From: Anaeromyces robustus
Taxonomy: Eukaryota; Neocallimastigomycota; Neocallimastigomycetes; Neocallimastigales; Neocallimastigaceae
Direction: 5' to 3'
DNA: 41,769 nt
Assembly: GCA_002104895.1 (NCBI GenBank)
Contig: MCFG01000498.1
Location: forward strand, 1 to 41,769
Below the pieces are notes generated by a model that was given only the letters and a program-made list of their open reading frames with translations, did not search any database and was not told the origin of the DNA. The translations under genes and the position numbers were made by a program. Below are positions 9,701 to 22,595 of this stretch, piece after piece (position 1 is the first letter of the stretch; each line of letters begins with the position of its first letter).

Positions 9701-12185
9701 ACAACATTTTTATTATTGTTTTTTTATCAATTTTTTTTTTTAGATAATTATTTAAATAATTTTTTTAAATAATTTTATAGTTTTCAAATTATTGTTTTTT
9801 TTTTATTTTCTATATTAAATTTTCTTTTTTATAATTTAAAAAGCATTTTTCCATTTTATTACATAATTAATTGGTAAATTATTATAAATTTTAATTATTT
9901 AATATTTTATGTAATATTTTATAATTAAAATAATAAAAAAAAAATAATTTACAATTAAAAAATAAAAACATTACGCATGAAATTTTAATTATTAAGGTAT
10001 AATAGAATTAATTATATATATATATATTTAATTATATTATAATTGTTATCTATAGAATGAATACTAAATTATTGATATAATATATTTTAAATTATTATTA
10101 TTTTATGAACCATACATAATCTTGTTAAATGGTAATAATAATTGTATAAATCTTTGTAAATAATATATAAAATAGTTATTAAAAAAACAATATTTTTTTT
10201 AATAAAAAGTGATATTATTATTTTTATAAAGCATAATTTATTTTGTGTATTTTATAAAATATTTTATTATTTTTTTTAAAAAAAAAAAAAAATAAGAAAA
10301 AAAAAAAAAAAAAAAAAAAAAAAATTAAATAAAAAAAAAATAGAATTAAATATAAAGTAAAAAAAAATAAAAAGTAAAATAAATAATAACAGTATAATAA
10401 ATAATAAAAAAAAATAGAAAAAAAAATATTAAAAAATTCGAATAAGAATAGAAACAAAAATAAAAATAAATACAAAACGTAAAATAATAAAAAAAAATAA
10501 AACAACAAAATAGAAAAAATTAAATAAATACAAAAAGCAAACAAAAAATCAATACTTTTTTCAATAAAGAATTAAATAATAATAATAAATAATAATAAAA
10601 ATTAGATTCAAATTTATATTTAATATATATAAATTTTTGTAGATAGTTTTTTATTTAAAAAAAAAAAAAAAAAAAAAAAGAAAACAAGAAAAATATATAT
10701 ATACATATATTAATAATATTATAAAATTATTAGTTTATAATATTATTCTATATCAGTATTATTTTTTCTTAAGTTTAACGATACTAATTAGTTGTAGGTA
10801 AAAATTACATATTTCTTTTTATTCTTTTATATATTTTTTTTTAATTTTTTTTTTCTTTCATTTGTTAAAAAAATTTTTTTATAAGAAAGGAAGAAAATTA
10901 TTAATAAAAAATATATATTAAAGTAGTTTTTAAAATTTCAAATGTTTTAAAAAAGAAAAAAAAAAAAAATTTAAGAATTAAAAATTAATAATATATATAT
11001 AAACATAAAACAAAAACAAAATCAAAGATAAAAAAAAAAAAAAAAAAAAAGAATCTTTAATAGTTTGTTATTTTAACTAAAAATATAATAATTTTATTGT
11101 TATATCTAACAATTATTTATAAGATTTTTTGCGCAGTTTAAAAATAATATTTTTTTAAATTTTAAAAATTGTTTTTTAAATATAAAGAAAAAAAAAAAAA
11201 AAAAAAAAAAAGGGAAAAAAAAAACATTATTTTGTATATAGATTTTTAATAGTAATAAAAGTTATAGTTTTTTTTTAATCTAGTATTACAATTAAAAATT
11301 ACATATGGTATAATAAAATTAAATTAAAAAAAAAATTAAGAGTATAAAAACAAAACAAAACAAAACAAAACAAATTGAAAGCAAGAAAAAAAAATTAAAT
11401 ACAATAATAAAATAACAAAAAAAAAAAAAAAAAAAATAAAGTATATAGGAAAAAATATATATATACAAAATTATATAAATCTTTAAATAAAAAGATAAAA
11501 GTAATATAACAATTTTTACAACCTATTAAAAGGAAAAATTACATAAGGTAATATTATAATTTTAAAATAAAAAAAAAAGAAGAGTTTTAAAAAATTAAAA
11601 TATAATTTTTTTTTCTTTTTTCTATTTTATTAAAAGGAAGATCAAAAAAAAAATATTTTAAAAACTTTAAAATTTTTAAAAAGTAAGTATATAAAAATTT
11701 TTATAAATTTTTTTTTCTTCTATAGTTTATTATTGGATAGATAGTTTTATTGCATATGAAAAATATATACATACAAGTATAATAAATATAGAATAAATAC
11801 ATTCAACAATTAAATATCAATGAAAATTGTTTTCATTTATATTATAAATTATTATATAAAATAATATTGATTTTGTTGGAAAAATACTGGCATACAGAAA
11901 TAATATTATATAAGAATAAAAAAATAGTAATAAAAAGAAAAAAAAAAAGAATAATAAGAATATGAAAAAAAAGATAAAAGATTGATAGTAATTATTATAG
12001 AAAATATTTAATATTTTAACTTTGAAATTTATAGAAAAATAGAATATGAAAAAAAATTTTTTTTGGTATGATTTAATATGGATCAATAATTAATAATCAA
12101 AATAAATAATAATAAATTGTGTAATATTAGATAAATATAAATAAATTTTGAATAATAATGAATAATAATGAATAATAATTAATTA

Positions 12186-12307
12186 TAAATAAATAAATAA
12201 ATGAATAAATAAATAAATAAATAAATGAATAAATAAATAAATAAATAAATAAATAGATAAATAAATACATAAATAAATAGATAAATAAATACATAAATAA
12301 ATAGATA
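12186..12307. repeat. (AAAT)n array with GAAT/CATA/GATA variants
   Basis: Tetranucleotide array of about 120 bases. Its right half shows a higher-order unit (AAATAGATAAATAAATACATAAAT) repeated about twice. Confidence 0.85.
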
Positions 12308-13127
12308 AAATAATAATATTAATAATAGTTTAAAATAATAATAATAGTAGTTATAATCACATAATGAACAATATTTAATATTATAATAAAATATATATTA
12401 CATTTAATATTCTATAAATATTAAAGCTTTTATTATACAAAAAAATTTTTAATAATAATAAAATAATAATAATAAATAATAATAGTTAATATTAATAATA
12501 ATAGTTAATAGCAATAATAAATTTATATAACAACAATAAGAGTCATCGTTAAAACAATAACAACATCCTTAATAATAAAGAAATGTTTAGATATGAAAAA
12601 GTATCTATATATATTTAATTCTTAAGCAAATTTAAATAATAAATTATAGTTAATTAACCAAATTGAACATACTTAATAGTTATAAAAAAAAAAAAAAAAA
12701 AGAGTATTTTTTATTTTTAATTATAATAGAAACTTTCATTTTTATTATCCATCATCATCATCATTTTTTTTTTTACAACCATCAACCATCATTCAAAAAA
12801 AAAATTTTTTTCCTTATTTAATATATACAAAAATGGTTATTTTTTTTTTTTTTAATTTTGACATAAAAGTAAAAAAAGGCTTTTTAAACTTAAAAATTAA
12901 ATTAGTTTATATACATCTATAATATATTAGAATTAATTGATTATATATAAAAATGATGATTAATCAAAATTAACAAAAAAATTTAATAATTTAGGAAAGA
13001 TATAAATGAATAAATAAATAATAAGTAAATAAATAAAATTATAAAAAAATTTTTTTTGTTAATCATCATAGATAATAATAGATAATAAATAAGTAAATCA
13101 TACATTATATAATAATAATACATAAGC

Positions 13128-13165
13128 ATAAGCATAAGCATAAACATAAGCATAAACTTAAACAT
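13128..13165. repeat. (CATAAG)n hexanucleotide tract
   Basis: Three to four CATAAG units followed by CATAAA/CATAAG variants. This is the only hexamer tract noticed in the desert. Confidence 0.7.
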
Positions 13166-13633
13166 GAACATAAATATTAGTTAAAAGTAAAGAAAAATAA
13201 TTATAATAATTAAAAGAAATTAATAGTAATTTAGTTAAAAAAAAAAATCAAATAATTCATAGTAGTAAAGCATAAATCAAAATATCACTTTATAAAACTT
13301 TCAAATTATTTTTATAATCAAAATAATATAAATTAATAATATATATGAATAATAAATTAGAATATATTCAAACTAAATAAAAAATCAAAAAAAAGAATAG
13401 AAATAGAATAAATTCATATAAATATACATAAATATAATATATTCCAATATATGTAAAAGAGTTACCGTAGAGTATTTTAAAAAAAAATTTTTTTTTTAGT
13501 TTTAATAATTTAAAATAAAAATTTTATAATATATATTCATATATATTACAATATATTAAAAAAAAAGAAAAATTAATTGCTAATTTAATTTATTATTAAA
13601 ATCATCCATATTTTTATCAATGAATACAAAATT

Positions 13634-13665
<32 letters not shown>

Positions 13666-14287
13666 TTAATTAATTATTTATTAATTAATTATTATTAATT
13701 ATTTAATATGTTTCAATATAGTTTAAAAAAAAAAATTTTTTTTTTATTAATATTTATTCTAGAGAAAAGTTAAAACATTTTTTTATTATATTAAAATATA
13801 ATATATATATATATATTTTTCCTTTTTCTTTTTTATATTTTATTTCATTTTTAAATTTCTTTTTTTTTTTTTACTTTTTTTTTTCGACTTTTTAATCTTA
13901 CTTTATTACCTAATTATAGTAATAATAAAATATATAAATATAAAAAAAAAAAGAAAATATAAAAGATACATAATTATTCTTTTTATATTCTTTCCTTTCT
14001 TAATTAGTTTTTTTTGAAACTTTTTTATAGTTATTGAAAGAGAAAGATTTTTTTTATATTTATAAATTTAAATTTAATATATATAAAGTTAATAATATTT
14101 ATCATTTAATTGATAAATTAAAATAGTTTTATTATAAAAAAGTTTCACATCACATCATATATAGCTTTTTTCCTTCTTTTTTTTTTTTTTATGGATGAAA
14201 TAATAATGTTTAAAATTTTTGGAATTTATTTTAAATTAAGTTGAGTAAAAACAAGAAAAAAGAAAAAAGAAAAAAGAAAAAAGAAAA

Positions 14288-14329
<42 letters not shown>

Positions 14330-14646
14330 AAAAAGAAAAAAAATACATATATATTATTTATTAAATAGTAACATAAAAAAGATATTAAAAAAAAAAAATA
14401 CAAATACAAATATATGAAATAATAATTATCAAAAGATATTTAAAAGTATCTATGAACATACAATATATGAGTTATATAAATTATTAATAGGAAAAAAATA
14501 AAATATTATTAATACAAAAAAAACAAAAAAAAAAAAAACAGAAACAAACAAACAAACAAAAAAACAAAAAAAAAACAAAAAAAAAAAAAAAACAAATTGA
14601 ATATATTTATTCAGTGACAAATTTAAATAATAAATAATAATAGATT

Positions 14647-14794
14647 TCTTTATAAGATATTTCTTATAATAATAGAATTATTATTATTATTATTATAATA
14701 AATTATAATTTAATATATAATAAATATTATTATGGTTTATTATAATTATTATTAATATAATATGATAAACAAATGGAAAATATCTTTATAAAGA
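14647..14794. repeat. MITE-like inverted repeat, ~148 bp
   Basis: Terminal arms TCTTTATAAGATATTT (14647-14662) and AAATATCTTTATAAAGA (14778-14794) are complementary except for one extra base. The interior, rich in ATTATAATAAA and TTTATTATAAT, is itself partly self-complementary. No target-site duplication could be defined with confidence. Confidence 0.5.
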
Positions 14795-15590
14795 ATAATG
14801 TCATTTTTATTTTCAAATAATAATATAATTTAATAGTTTTCTTTAATTTCATTAATTAAACAAAAAATAATTTTAATTACAAAACCAACAACTTCAACTA
14901 CAATAATTATTAATAGTTGAATAATAATAATACAATATAATAATTTTTTATTTATAAATGAAACAATATAATAATAATAATATCAATTATATTTTATGTA
15001 TATATATAATATGCAATAATTATGATAATTCTTAAAACTATTTATTTATTTATATAGTATATTTAACATTTTATATTCTATTTTTATTCTATTATATTAA
15101 GAAAATAAAACTATAAATATAATAATTAAAATAGTTGAATAAAATATATTTATTAATATTTAAAAAAAATTAATTTATATATTTTTAAAAGCCTGAGATA
15201 CCACCATTACTAAATATATATTACATTAGCAAAAAAAAAAAAAAAATCATAAAAATAAAAGGAAAAGGTTCAAAAGAACTTTAGACTTTTAAACTTAAAA
15301 AAAAAAAAAGGATAACAAAATTAAACTAAAACCAAAAAAAAAAAAAAAACAAATTTTATTGTCAATTACTTATTAAATAAAAGTATATTTCTATTAAGAC
15401 ATTCAAAATATTATTCAGTAATTAATCTTCAACGTTATTTTAAAGAAAAAGAAAAAAAAAAAAGAAAGGAGAAAAAATAAAAATATATATATAAAAAAAT
15501 TTTTTTTTTCATTACTCCAACAATTTTGATAATTTGTAATATTTCTTTCTGCAATTTTTAATTTTTGTAATATTAATATAAAATATCATC

Positions 15591-17633
15591 ATGAGTCGTG
15601 AATGGGTAGAATTAGTTGATCCAAAGTCAGCTAAACCATTTTATGCAAATATCAAAACTGGCACTTGTACTTGGGATAAACCAAAAGGAACATCATTGTA
15701 AGTTTTTCTTGTTTCATAAATTTTTATTAGATTTATATAAATAATTTTTGATTTATAAATTAATATATTATCATTATCTAATTGATATTTTTTTTTTTTC
15801 TTTTCTTAAAATTTTTATTAATAATTAGTGACGGTAAAGGTAATTTAGAACACAAAGTTGAATGGTGGGAACTTTATGATAATAAACATGAAATGGTAAA
15901 AAAAAAAAAAAAAAAAAGGAAATATATATATAATAATATATTATATAATTTTTTTTTTGTTTTATTAATCATACATACATATATATATATTTATTTATTT
16001 TTATAGCCTTATTATTATAATACTAAAACTAAATATACAGACTGGATTCGTCCAAAAGGAGGTAGAATACCTTTATACCCAAAAAAAAAAATATTAATAA
16101 TAGAAATTTTAAAATTAATATTGATTTAATATGAATATTATATGATATAAGAATTAATTTTTACTTATAAATTTATATATTTATTAATCTTTTTTTTTAT
16201 TGTTTTATTAAATAATCTTTATAAATAAAAGTTGAAATTATATCATTAATTAAATTACAGGTAAATTAAATTTATTTAATATTTGATTAATTAAATATAT
16301 TTAAATATTTATGTAAAAATATTTCACATAATTTATCATTTATTTAATCAATTTAAATATTTATTTATTATTAATTAATAAAAATATATATATATATATA
16401 TATTTTTTTTTTAAATTATACTTTATAGCAAACTACTATGTTAAAAAATGTTTCTCGTAATTCAATTATTAAAGTATGTATAGGAGTAATTTTTTTTTTT
16501 ATTAAAAAAATATATATATTTAAATAATATTTTAAAATATTTAGTTATTAATATTTTTTTTTTTTTAAATAAAAAAGTATGAAGTAAAAAATGAAGACTT
16601 TTATGATAAAGATGAATTTAATAATTCAAAAATAAAAATTTCAGATAATACCGAAAATAAGCATCTTTCTGTCATTATTGATAATTCAGTTTTAAATTCT
16701 TCCGGTAAATAAAATAAATTAAAATATAACAATTATAGAATAAATTAAAAAAAAATCATAATTAATTCATATATATATATTATGATAATAATAATAATAA
16801 TAGTAATAATAATTATTATTATTACTATTAATATTATAGTTATTATTGTTAATATTATAGTTATTATTATTAATATTATAATTAATTATTAAAATTCAAT
16901 ATTAAAAACATAAAAAAAATTATATTAATACATATATATAATTTTTTTATATTCTTTTTTTTTTATTTATTTATTTATTATTAATTATATTATTTAGATG
17001 TATCGCAGGTTAATTTTAATGGAACCCCTGGTGGGCATTCCCAAATTCTTCCAGTTTCAATGAAATTTGAACATTATAAAAGATTATCTTCTGAAATTTT
17101 TAATCATATTAAAAATTATGGTATTGATGAATATGCTAAAAAGAACTTTATGGAACATAGAAGAGGTTTATTTAGAAAAAAAATACCTGTTGAAAGTTTA
17201 ATATGTTGGTCTAAACAATCTATTCGTAAACCTCTTTTAAAATCTTCACGTAATTATTATAAGGATGCTTTACGTAGTTTTTCTTTAATACAATGCATTA
17301 TAGGTGATAAAAATTCTTCTGATAATTTAGTTGAAGTTCAAAAATTATTAGAAATTGGTTTAAATAATTCAGCTATTCGTGATGAAATTTATTGTCAAGT
17401 TTGTAAACAATTAACTAAAAATCCAAATTTTGAACATATTGTATTAGGTTGGAAGTTAATGTCAGTTTTAGTTGTTACTTTTCCTCCATCAAGAGACTTT
17501 GAAGATTATTTAAAATGTTTTATTGAAAAATATACCCATTCTAGTTGGTCAAGAAATTTAATTAAAGAAACTTTGGGTAATCAACTTCAACATAATCTTA
17601 ATACTAATTCTAATCATAATGGAGGAATAAAAA

Positions 17634-17676
<43 letters not shown>

Positions 17677-18859
17677 TAAAAATAATAATAATGATAATAA
17701 TAGTAATAGTAATAGTAATAATAATAATGATAATAATAATGATAATGATAATAATAATGATAATAATAATAACAACATCAATCATAGTAATAACAGTATC
17801 TTTAATCGTAGACGTACTTTTAAAAGAGTCAATAGTATAAGAAAAGTTGGTGGCATGGTTATTAGTGCAGCTAGTAGTATTAGTTCCCTATCTACTAAAA
17901 GAAGTAATAGGAAAGGATCATTTGTTAGTAATAATAATAAAAGTGTTGAAAGTTTTAGTTTCTCTTTTATGGATATTGATGATAATAATTATAATCATAG
18001 TCGTAGTAATAGTAATGAAAGTATGAGTGATAAAGAAAATAATAATAATAATAATAATAGTAATAATAAATCTAATGATAATAATATTGATGTTGATATT
18101 GATATTGATATTGAAAGTATTGATAAAAATGGTGAAAGAGTCAAAATTATACAAACTCTTAGTAAACATTGTTTTAAAAAATTATCAAGAACTTGTATAG
18201 TAGGTCCAAGAGGTAAACCACTTTCATTAAAAGAAATTGATCAAAAAATGAATGCTGCTTTTAATTTTTCTTATTTTGGTGAAACATTAGAAGATATTAT
18301 GGAAGAACAAAAAAAGGATAGAAATGTAGACTTAGATGTACCTGATATTATGGTATATTTAACAGATATTATTTTGAAATTAAATGGTTGTCAAACTGAA
18401 GGTATATTTAGAGTATCAGGTGATGCCGATTCCATTATTGAATTAAGATATCAAGTAGAAAAGAAAAATTTTGATAAAAATATTTGTTGTGATCCTCATG
18501 TTCCAGCTTCCTTATTAAAATTATGGTTAAGAGAATTAGCTGAACCTTTAATTCCAACAGAAGCTTATGAAAAATGTATAGATATTGGTAAAAGAGAATG
18601 TGATGAAAATATTGGTATTGAAGCTTTGGAATTAATAAATTCTCTACCTGAAATTAATCGATTAGTTATTAATTATATGACTGATTTCTTAAAAATTATT
18701 GCTAAACCAGAAAATCAAAAATATACTAAAATGACACTTGCTAATTTAGCTATGGTATTTGCACCAAACTTTTTAAGATGTCCAAGTGATAATCCTCAAA
18801 TCATTTTTGAAAATACTAGATATGAACAAGCTTTTTTACGTATTTTGATTTCATATTAA
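15591..18859 (+). CDS. ARHGAP39: WW-WW-MyTH4-RhoGAP protein (ARHGAP39/Vilse type), 7 exons
   Basis: Hand-built model: 15591-15697, 15829-15895, 16007-16061, 16232-16260, 16429-16473, 16578-16704, 16998-18859. The total is 2292 nt, 763 residues plus stop, and all junctions are GT-AG and in phase. WW1 covers about residues 4-33 (W5, aromatic YAN, W28, P31). WW2 covers about 47-76 (WWELYD, YYYNT, DWIRP). A KLQ-containing linker matches the animal ARHGAP39 linker. MyTH4 starts near 165 (HRRGLFRKKIP, IRDEIYCQVCKQ, GWKLM, FPPS). A 200-residue Asn/Asp/Ser-rich insert follows, then RhoGAP to the C-terminus with arginine finger R615 in GIFRVSG, plus DPHVPASLLKLWLREL and NLAMVFAPN. Family members speed GTP hydrolysis on Rac/Cdc42-type GTPases; the WW domains bind proline-rich partners. 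The catalytic residue and core are intact, so it is probably active. The symbol denotes family resemblance only. Confidence 0.9.
16232..16260 (+). other. 29-nt microexon (exon 4) of the RhoGAP gene
   Basis: Flanked by an AAG acceptor (16229-16231) and a GTAAAT donor (16261). It enters in phase 1 and leaves in phase 0, and encodes VEIISLIKLQ across the junction. That matches, from memory, the conserved linker after WW2 of animal ARHGAP39 (D-I-I-P-L-x-K-L-Q-T). Without it, exon 3 (phase 1) joined to exon 5 hits a stop, and reading through exon 3 also hits a stop. Protein similarity and phase arithmetic agree independently. Confidence 0.88.
16774..16900 (+). repeat. Self-complementary repeats inside intron 6 of the RhoGAP gene
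   Basis: AATAGTAATAATAA and TTATTATTACTATT form a 14-bp stem. Three tandem TTAATATTATAGTTATTATT-like units follow. All lie within the 293-base intron 16705-16997, the longest in this gene. Confidence 0.6.
17634..17776 (+). repeat. Poly-Asn/Asp codon tract in the MyTH4-RhoGAP linker
   Basis: In-frame AAT/GAT/AGT repeats encode runs of Asn with Asp, Ser and Lys between the MyTH4 and RhoGAP domains. A weaker tract recurs at 18030-18115, including a (GATATT)n Asp-Ile run. The antisense poly-Ile frames here are shadows. Confidence 0.9.
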
Positions 18860-18889
18860 TTAAAAAAAAAAAAAGCTAAGAAAAGAAAA

Positions 18890-18928
<39 letters not shown>

Positions 18929-19590
18929 AAAGGAAAGAAAGATTAAATAAATATATATATATATTTAAAATATATATAGAATATATAAAAAAAATCTTTC
19001 AAAAGGAAAATTTTTGAGAAAGAAAAGAAAAAATACAAAAAAAAATAAAATAAAATAAAATATTTATATATGAAATTCTATTTACATAAAAAAAAAAAAA
19101 GAAAAAGAAAGAGAGAAATAGGAAAAAAAAAATTAGGAAAGATTTAAGGAAAAATGAAAAGAAAATAATTTTGTTCTATCTTTTATATTATATATTTTTG
19201 TAATTTTTTTCATATTAAAACAAAAAAAAAATGAAGAAATTGAATAAGATCAAATGCTATCCATATATAATATAATATAATATAATATAATTTTTTTTTT
19301 TTATAAAAAAAAAAAAAAAAAAACATTAATGAATAAAAATAATAATATAAATAATTGAAATGATTAACAATTTTTTTATTTTCAATAATTAAATAATAAA
19401 GTAATATATATTATATGTATATTTATATATAATATATTTGTATATATATATATATCAAAAAAAAAAAAAAAAGTTGCAATATTGATATATATATATTTAT
19501 ACATTATATATATAATTTTTTCAATGACAGTATTATGGATCTATAAGCTAATTTAGTTTATTTAAAGATATAAATCGAGTGCCTAAAGAT

Positions 19591-19622
<32 letters not shown>

Positions 19623-21144
19623 TTTTTTTTATTCTATATAATAAATATATATTAGCATATATATATTTAGTAGTAATAACATATAATATATTATAATATC
19701 ATTTAATATTTATATATATAATTAAAACATATTTTAAAGAAAATACTTTTAGTGAATAATTTTTTTTCTATATTATCATTATCTCTATCTTTTTTTTTAA
19801 ATTTTTTAGTTTAATTTATTTTTTATTATATAATATTTTATTTTTTATTTTATATTTTTTTTTTTTAATTTTTGATCTTCTTTATTAGCAATTAACAAAA
19901 TTATTTCAATATTATTACTTTTACATTTTTATTTTTTTATTTATTTATTTTTTTTTTTTATTGATCTTTTAAATCTATTAATCTTTTATAATAATATTAT
20001 TATATTTATAATGTTAATAGAGTTTTGTATAATATATTATTAAAATGAAAATGAATATGAAAAAAAAAAGAAAAAAACAATTTTTTTTTTCTTTATTTTC
20101 ATTTTCATTTTAATTTTTTATAATTTTTTTTTTCATTTTCAATTTTTATTTATTTATTTTTTTTTTTTTTTTTTTTATAATTATTTAATTTTTTAATATA
20201 TATATGATTTAATAATAATATTAAATATTTAATTACATTATTATTAAATATATATAAAATTCGTAAAAAAAAAAAAAAAAAAAAAAAAACTAATTCATAA
20301 ATGGATAAAGAAGAAATAGAATTATATATATATATATATGTATGTATTTTTTTTTCTTCTTCTTTTTATCTAATTATGATTTATTAAATTTTTTGTATTT
20401 TAAAGTATTTAATGAATTTTTTTTTTAAAAGAATACATAACTTAAAAAATAAAATAAGTAAAAACAAAAAAAAAACAAAAACATAAAAAAAAAAAAAAAA
20501 AAAGAAGAAAAATACAGGATACAAAAAAAGAAAAATAATGAAAAAAAAAAAAAAAAAGAAATATTATTCGAAAGTTCAAAACTCTTTTTGAGATTAATGT
20601 TTAAGAATGATCAATGAAAAAAAAAAAAAAAAAAAGATTACTATATACTATACTATATATTAACTAAAAAATTAAAAATTAAATTAAAAATTAAAGTAAG
20701 AAATAATAACATACACAAAAAAAAAAAAAAAAGTAAAAAAGAAGAATGAAATAAAATAAGATGAAAATTATTTTATTTAAAATAATAATAATAATAATAA
20801 TAATAAATATATATATAAAAAAATGAAAGAATGAAAAGAAAAGAAAAGTAAAGAGATAAAAAAAAATATTAACATAAATGAATAATAAAGAGTAATAATA
20901 ATAAAAAAAAAAAATAAAAAGGAGGAAGAAAAAGAAAGAAAAAGAATAAAAAAAAAAACTATTTGATTTTTTTTTTTTTTTTTAACTTTTTCTTTTATTT
21001 TTCTTCTATATCTATATTTATATATTTTTTCTTATTATTACTTATTTCATTTATGAAAAATGAATATGAATTTTTTTTTTTCATATAATCTTATATTATA
21101 TATATTTACTCTCTTTTTCTTTTCTTTTTTTTTTTTTATTCTTT

Positions 21145-21179
<35 letters not shown>

Positions 21180-21742
21180 GTATTAAGCAGTTGATTATTA
21201 AAAATCAAAATTTTTTTTCTTAATAAAAAAAAAAAAAAAAACTATATATATATACAAATTAAGAAGAAAAAAAAAAAATAAAGACTAAAATTATTAAAAA
21301 ATTTAAAATAAAATAAAATAAAAAAAGAAAAAAACTTTTTTTCTAAAAAAAAAAAAAAATTATAATAAAATAAAAAAATGAGAGAAATATCATTTAGGTG
21401 TTTTTTTTATTAAAAAGGATGAAAAAAAATATATTATTATAATTATTATTATATAAAATATATATAGATTTTTTTTTTCTATATTATGTTAATTTTATTT
21501 TATTTAATTTTATTTTATTATATTTTTTTTTAAATACATTATTATTAATTTTTAATATATTATGATATATTATTATATTAACTTTTTTTTTTGTTTGTTT
21601 GTTTGTTTTTATCATATTTTATTAAATATATATATATATATTATATATATATATATAATTTTTATATAATTTTTATTTTTTTATATTTTTTATTTTTTAT
21701 TTTTTTTTTTTATTTTTTTTTCTTTTTCTTTTTCTTTTTTTA
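18860..21742. other. Spacer between convergent genes
   Basis: 2.9 kb of A and T homopolymers, AT runs and AAT repeats. It must contain the 3' ends of the RhoGAP gene (plus strand) and the SUN-domain gene (minus strand). No coding sequence seen. Long A runs sit near 18891-18925 and 21147-21176, and T runs near 20158-20177. Confidence 0.55.
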
Positions 21743-22554
21743 TTATTTCATATGATTTAAATTTGGGAAAGATGTTGCATTTCTAATTATATTAGATCTC
21801 TTTTTCTTTAATATATGTTTATTACTTATAAGACCATAATTACGATAACTATGATTATTCGTTCCTACTGTAACACTTGCACTATTTAATCCATGAATTC
21901 TTTCTTTGGATGATGGAGATAAAGTAGAAAATAACATATTTGCATAGGTTGTCGCTGGATCTGCTGTTGCTGATAAAGATGTTGTATGAATATGTAATGG
22001 TGAAAGTTTAGATGAACGATAAGAAGTTGGAATAGATGAATGAATGACTGGAGTGATACTATTATTATTATTATTATTACTACTATTATTATTATTAGTA
22101 TAATTCATATTATTAAATGTAACAGAAGAAGTTAAAGGTGAATTTGTAGTTGTTGTTGTAGTCGTAGTCGTAGTAGAATTAGTAGAAGGTGAAGTAGTTA
22201 TAATAAATGGCTTGGTTGATTTTAAATATTTATTATTTGTAATAATTGAAGGTGGTTTCATTATATTTGTACGATGATTATGACTACAAATATTATTGTT
22301 ATTATTATTATCACTATTAATAATACTATTATTATTATGAATAGAAGAACTCCTACTATGACTTCTACTATGACTTCGACTATGACTTCTATGATTATAA
22401 CTATAACTATTTGGATAATTATTAATATTATTAGTATTAGTATTAATGTTACTATGAGAATGATTATGAGAATAAGAAGAAGAGGAAGGAGTATAAGAAG
22501 GTGAAATATTATTAGAATTAGGAGTATAAAGGATATGAGATTTATAAGATTTAG

Positions 22555-22595
<41 letters not shown>

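Larger units (their letters stand above)
6255..15590. other. 9.3-kb gene desert
   Basis: No protein-coding or RNA gene recognised on either strand. The contents are A/T homopolymers, AT dinucleotide runs, (AAT)n at 6709-6767, (CAAA)n near 14535-14595, (AAAAAG)n at 14260-14290 and the repeats listed separately. Longer open frames here translate to poly-Lys, poly-Phe or Tyr/Ile-rich low-complexity strings. The block at about 7620-7800 is less A/T-biased. The last 150 bases should include the promoter and 5' leader of the gene starting at 15591. Confidence 0.55.

Noticed and set aside
10224-10544. 106-codon Phe/Leu-rich minus-strand frame
   Set aside because: Read from A homopolymers on the opposite strand; low complexity throughout.
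15782-16006. Short plus-strand ORF as an independent gene
   Set aside because: It is exon 2 of the RhoGAP gene (15829-15895) with flanking introns read through.
16062-16128. Extension of RhoGAP exon 3 through RIPLYP, which resembles the IIPL linker
   Set aside because: It meets a stop with no GT donor before it. The microexon at 16232 gives a better match and correct phase.
16260-16262. CAG/GTAAAT as a zero-length recursive splice site
   Set aside because: The 29-base exon ending at this point explains the sequence and phase fully.
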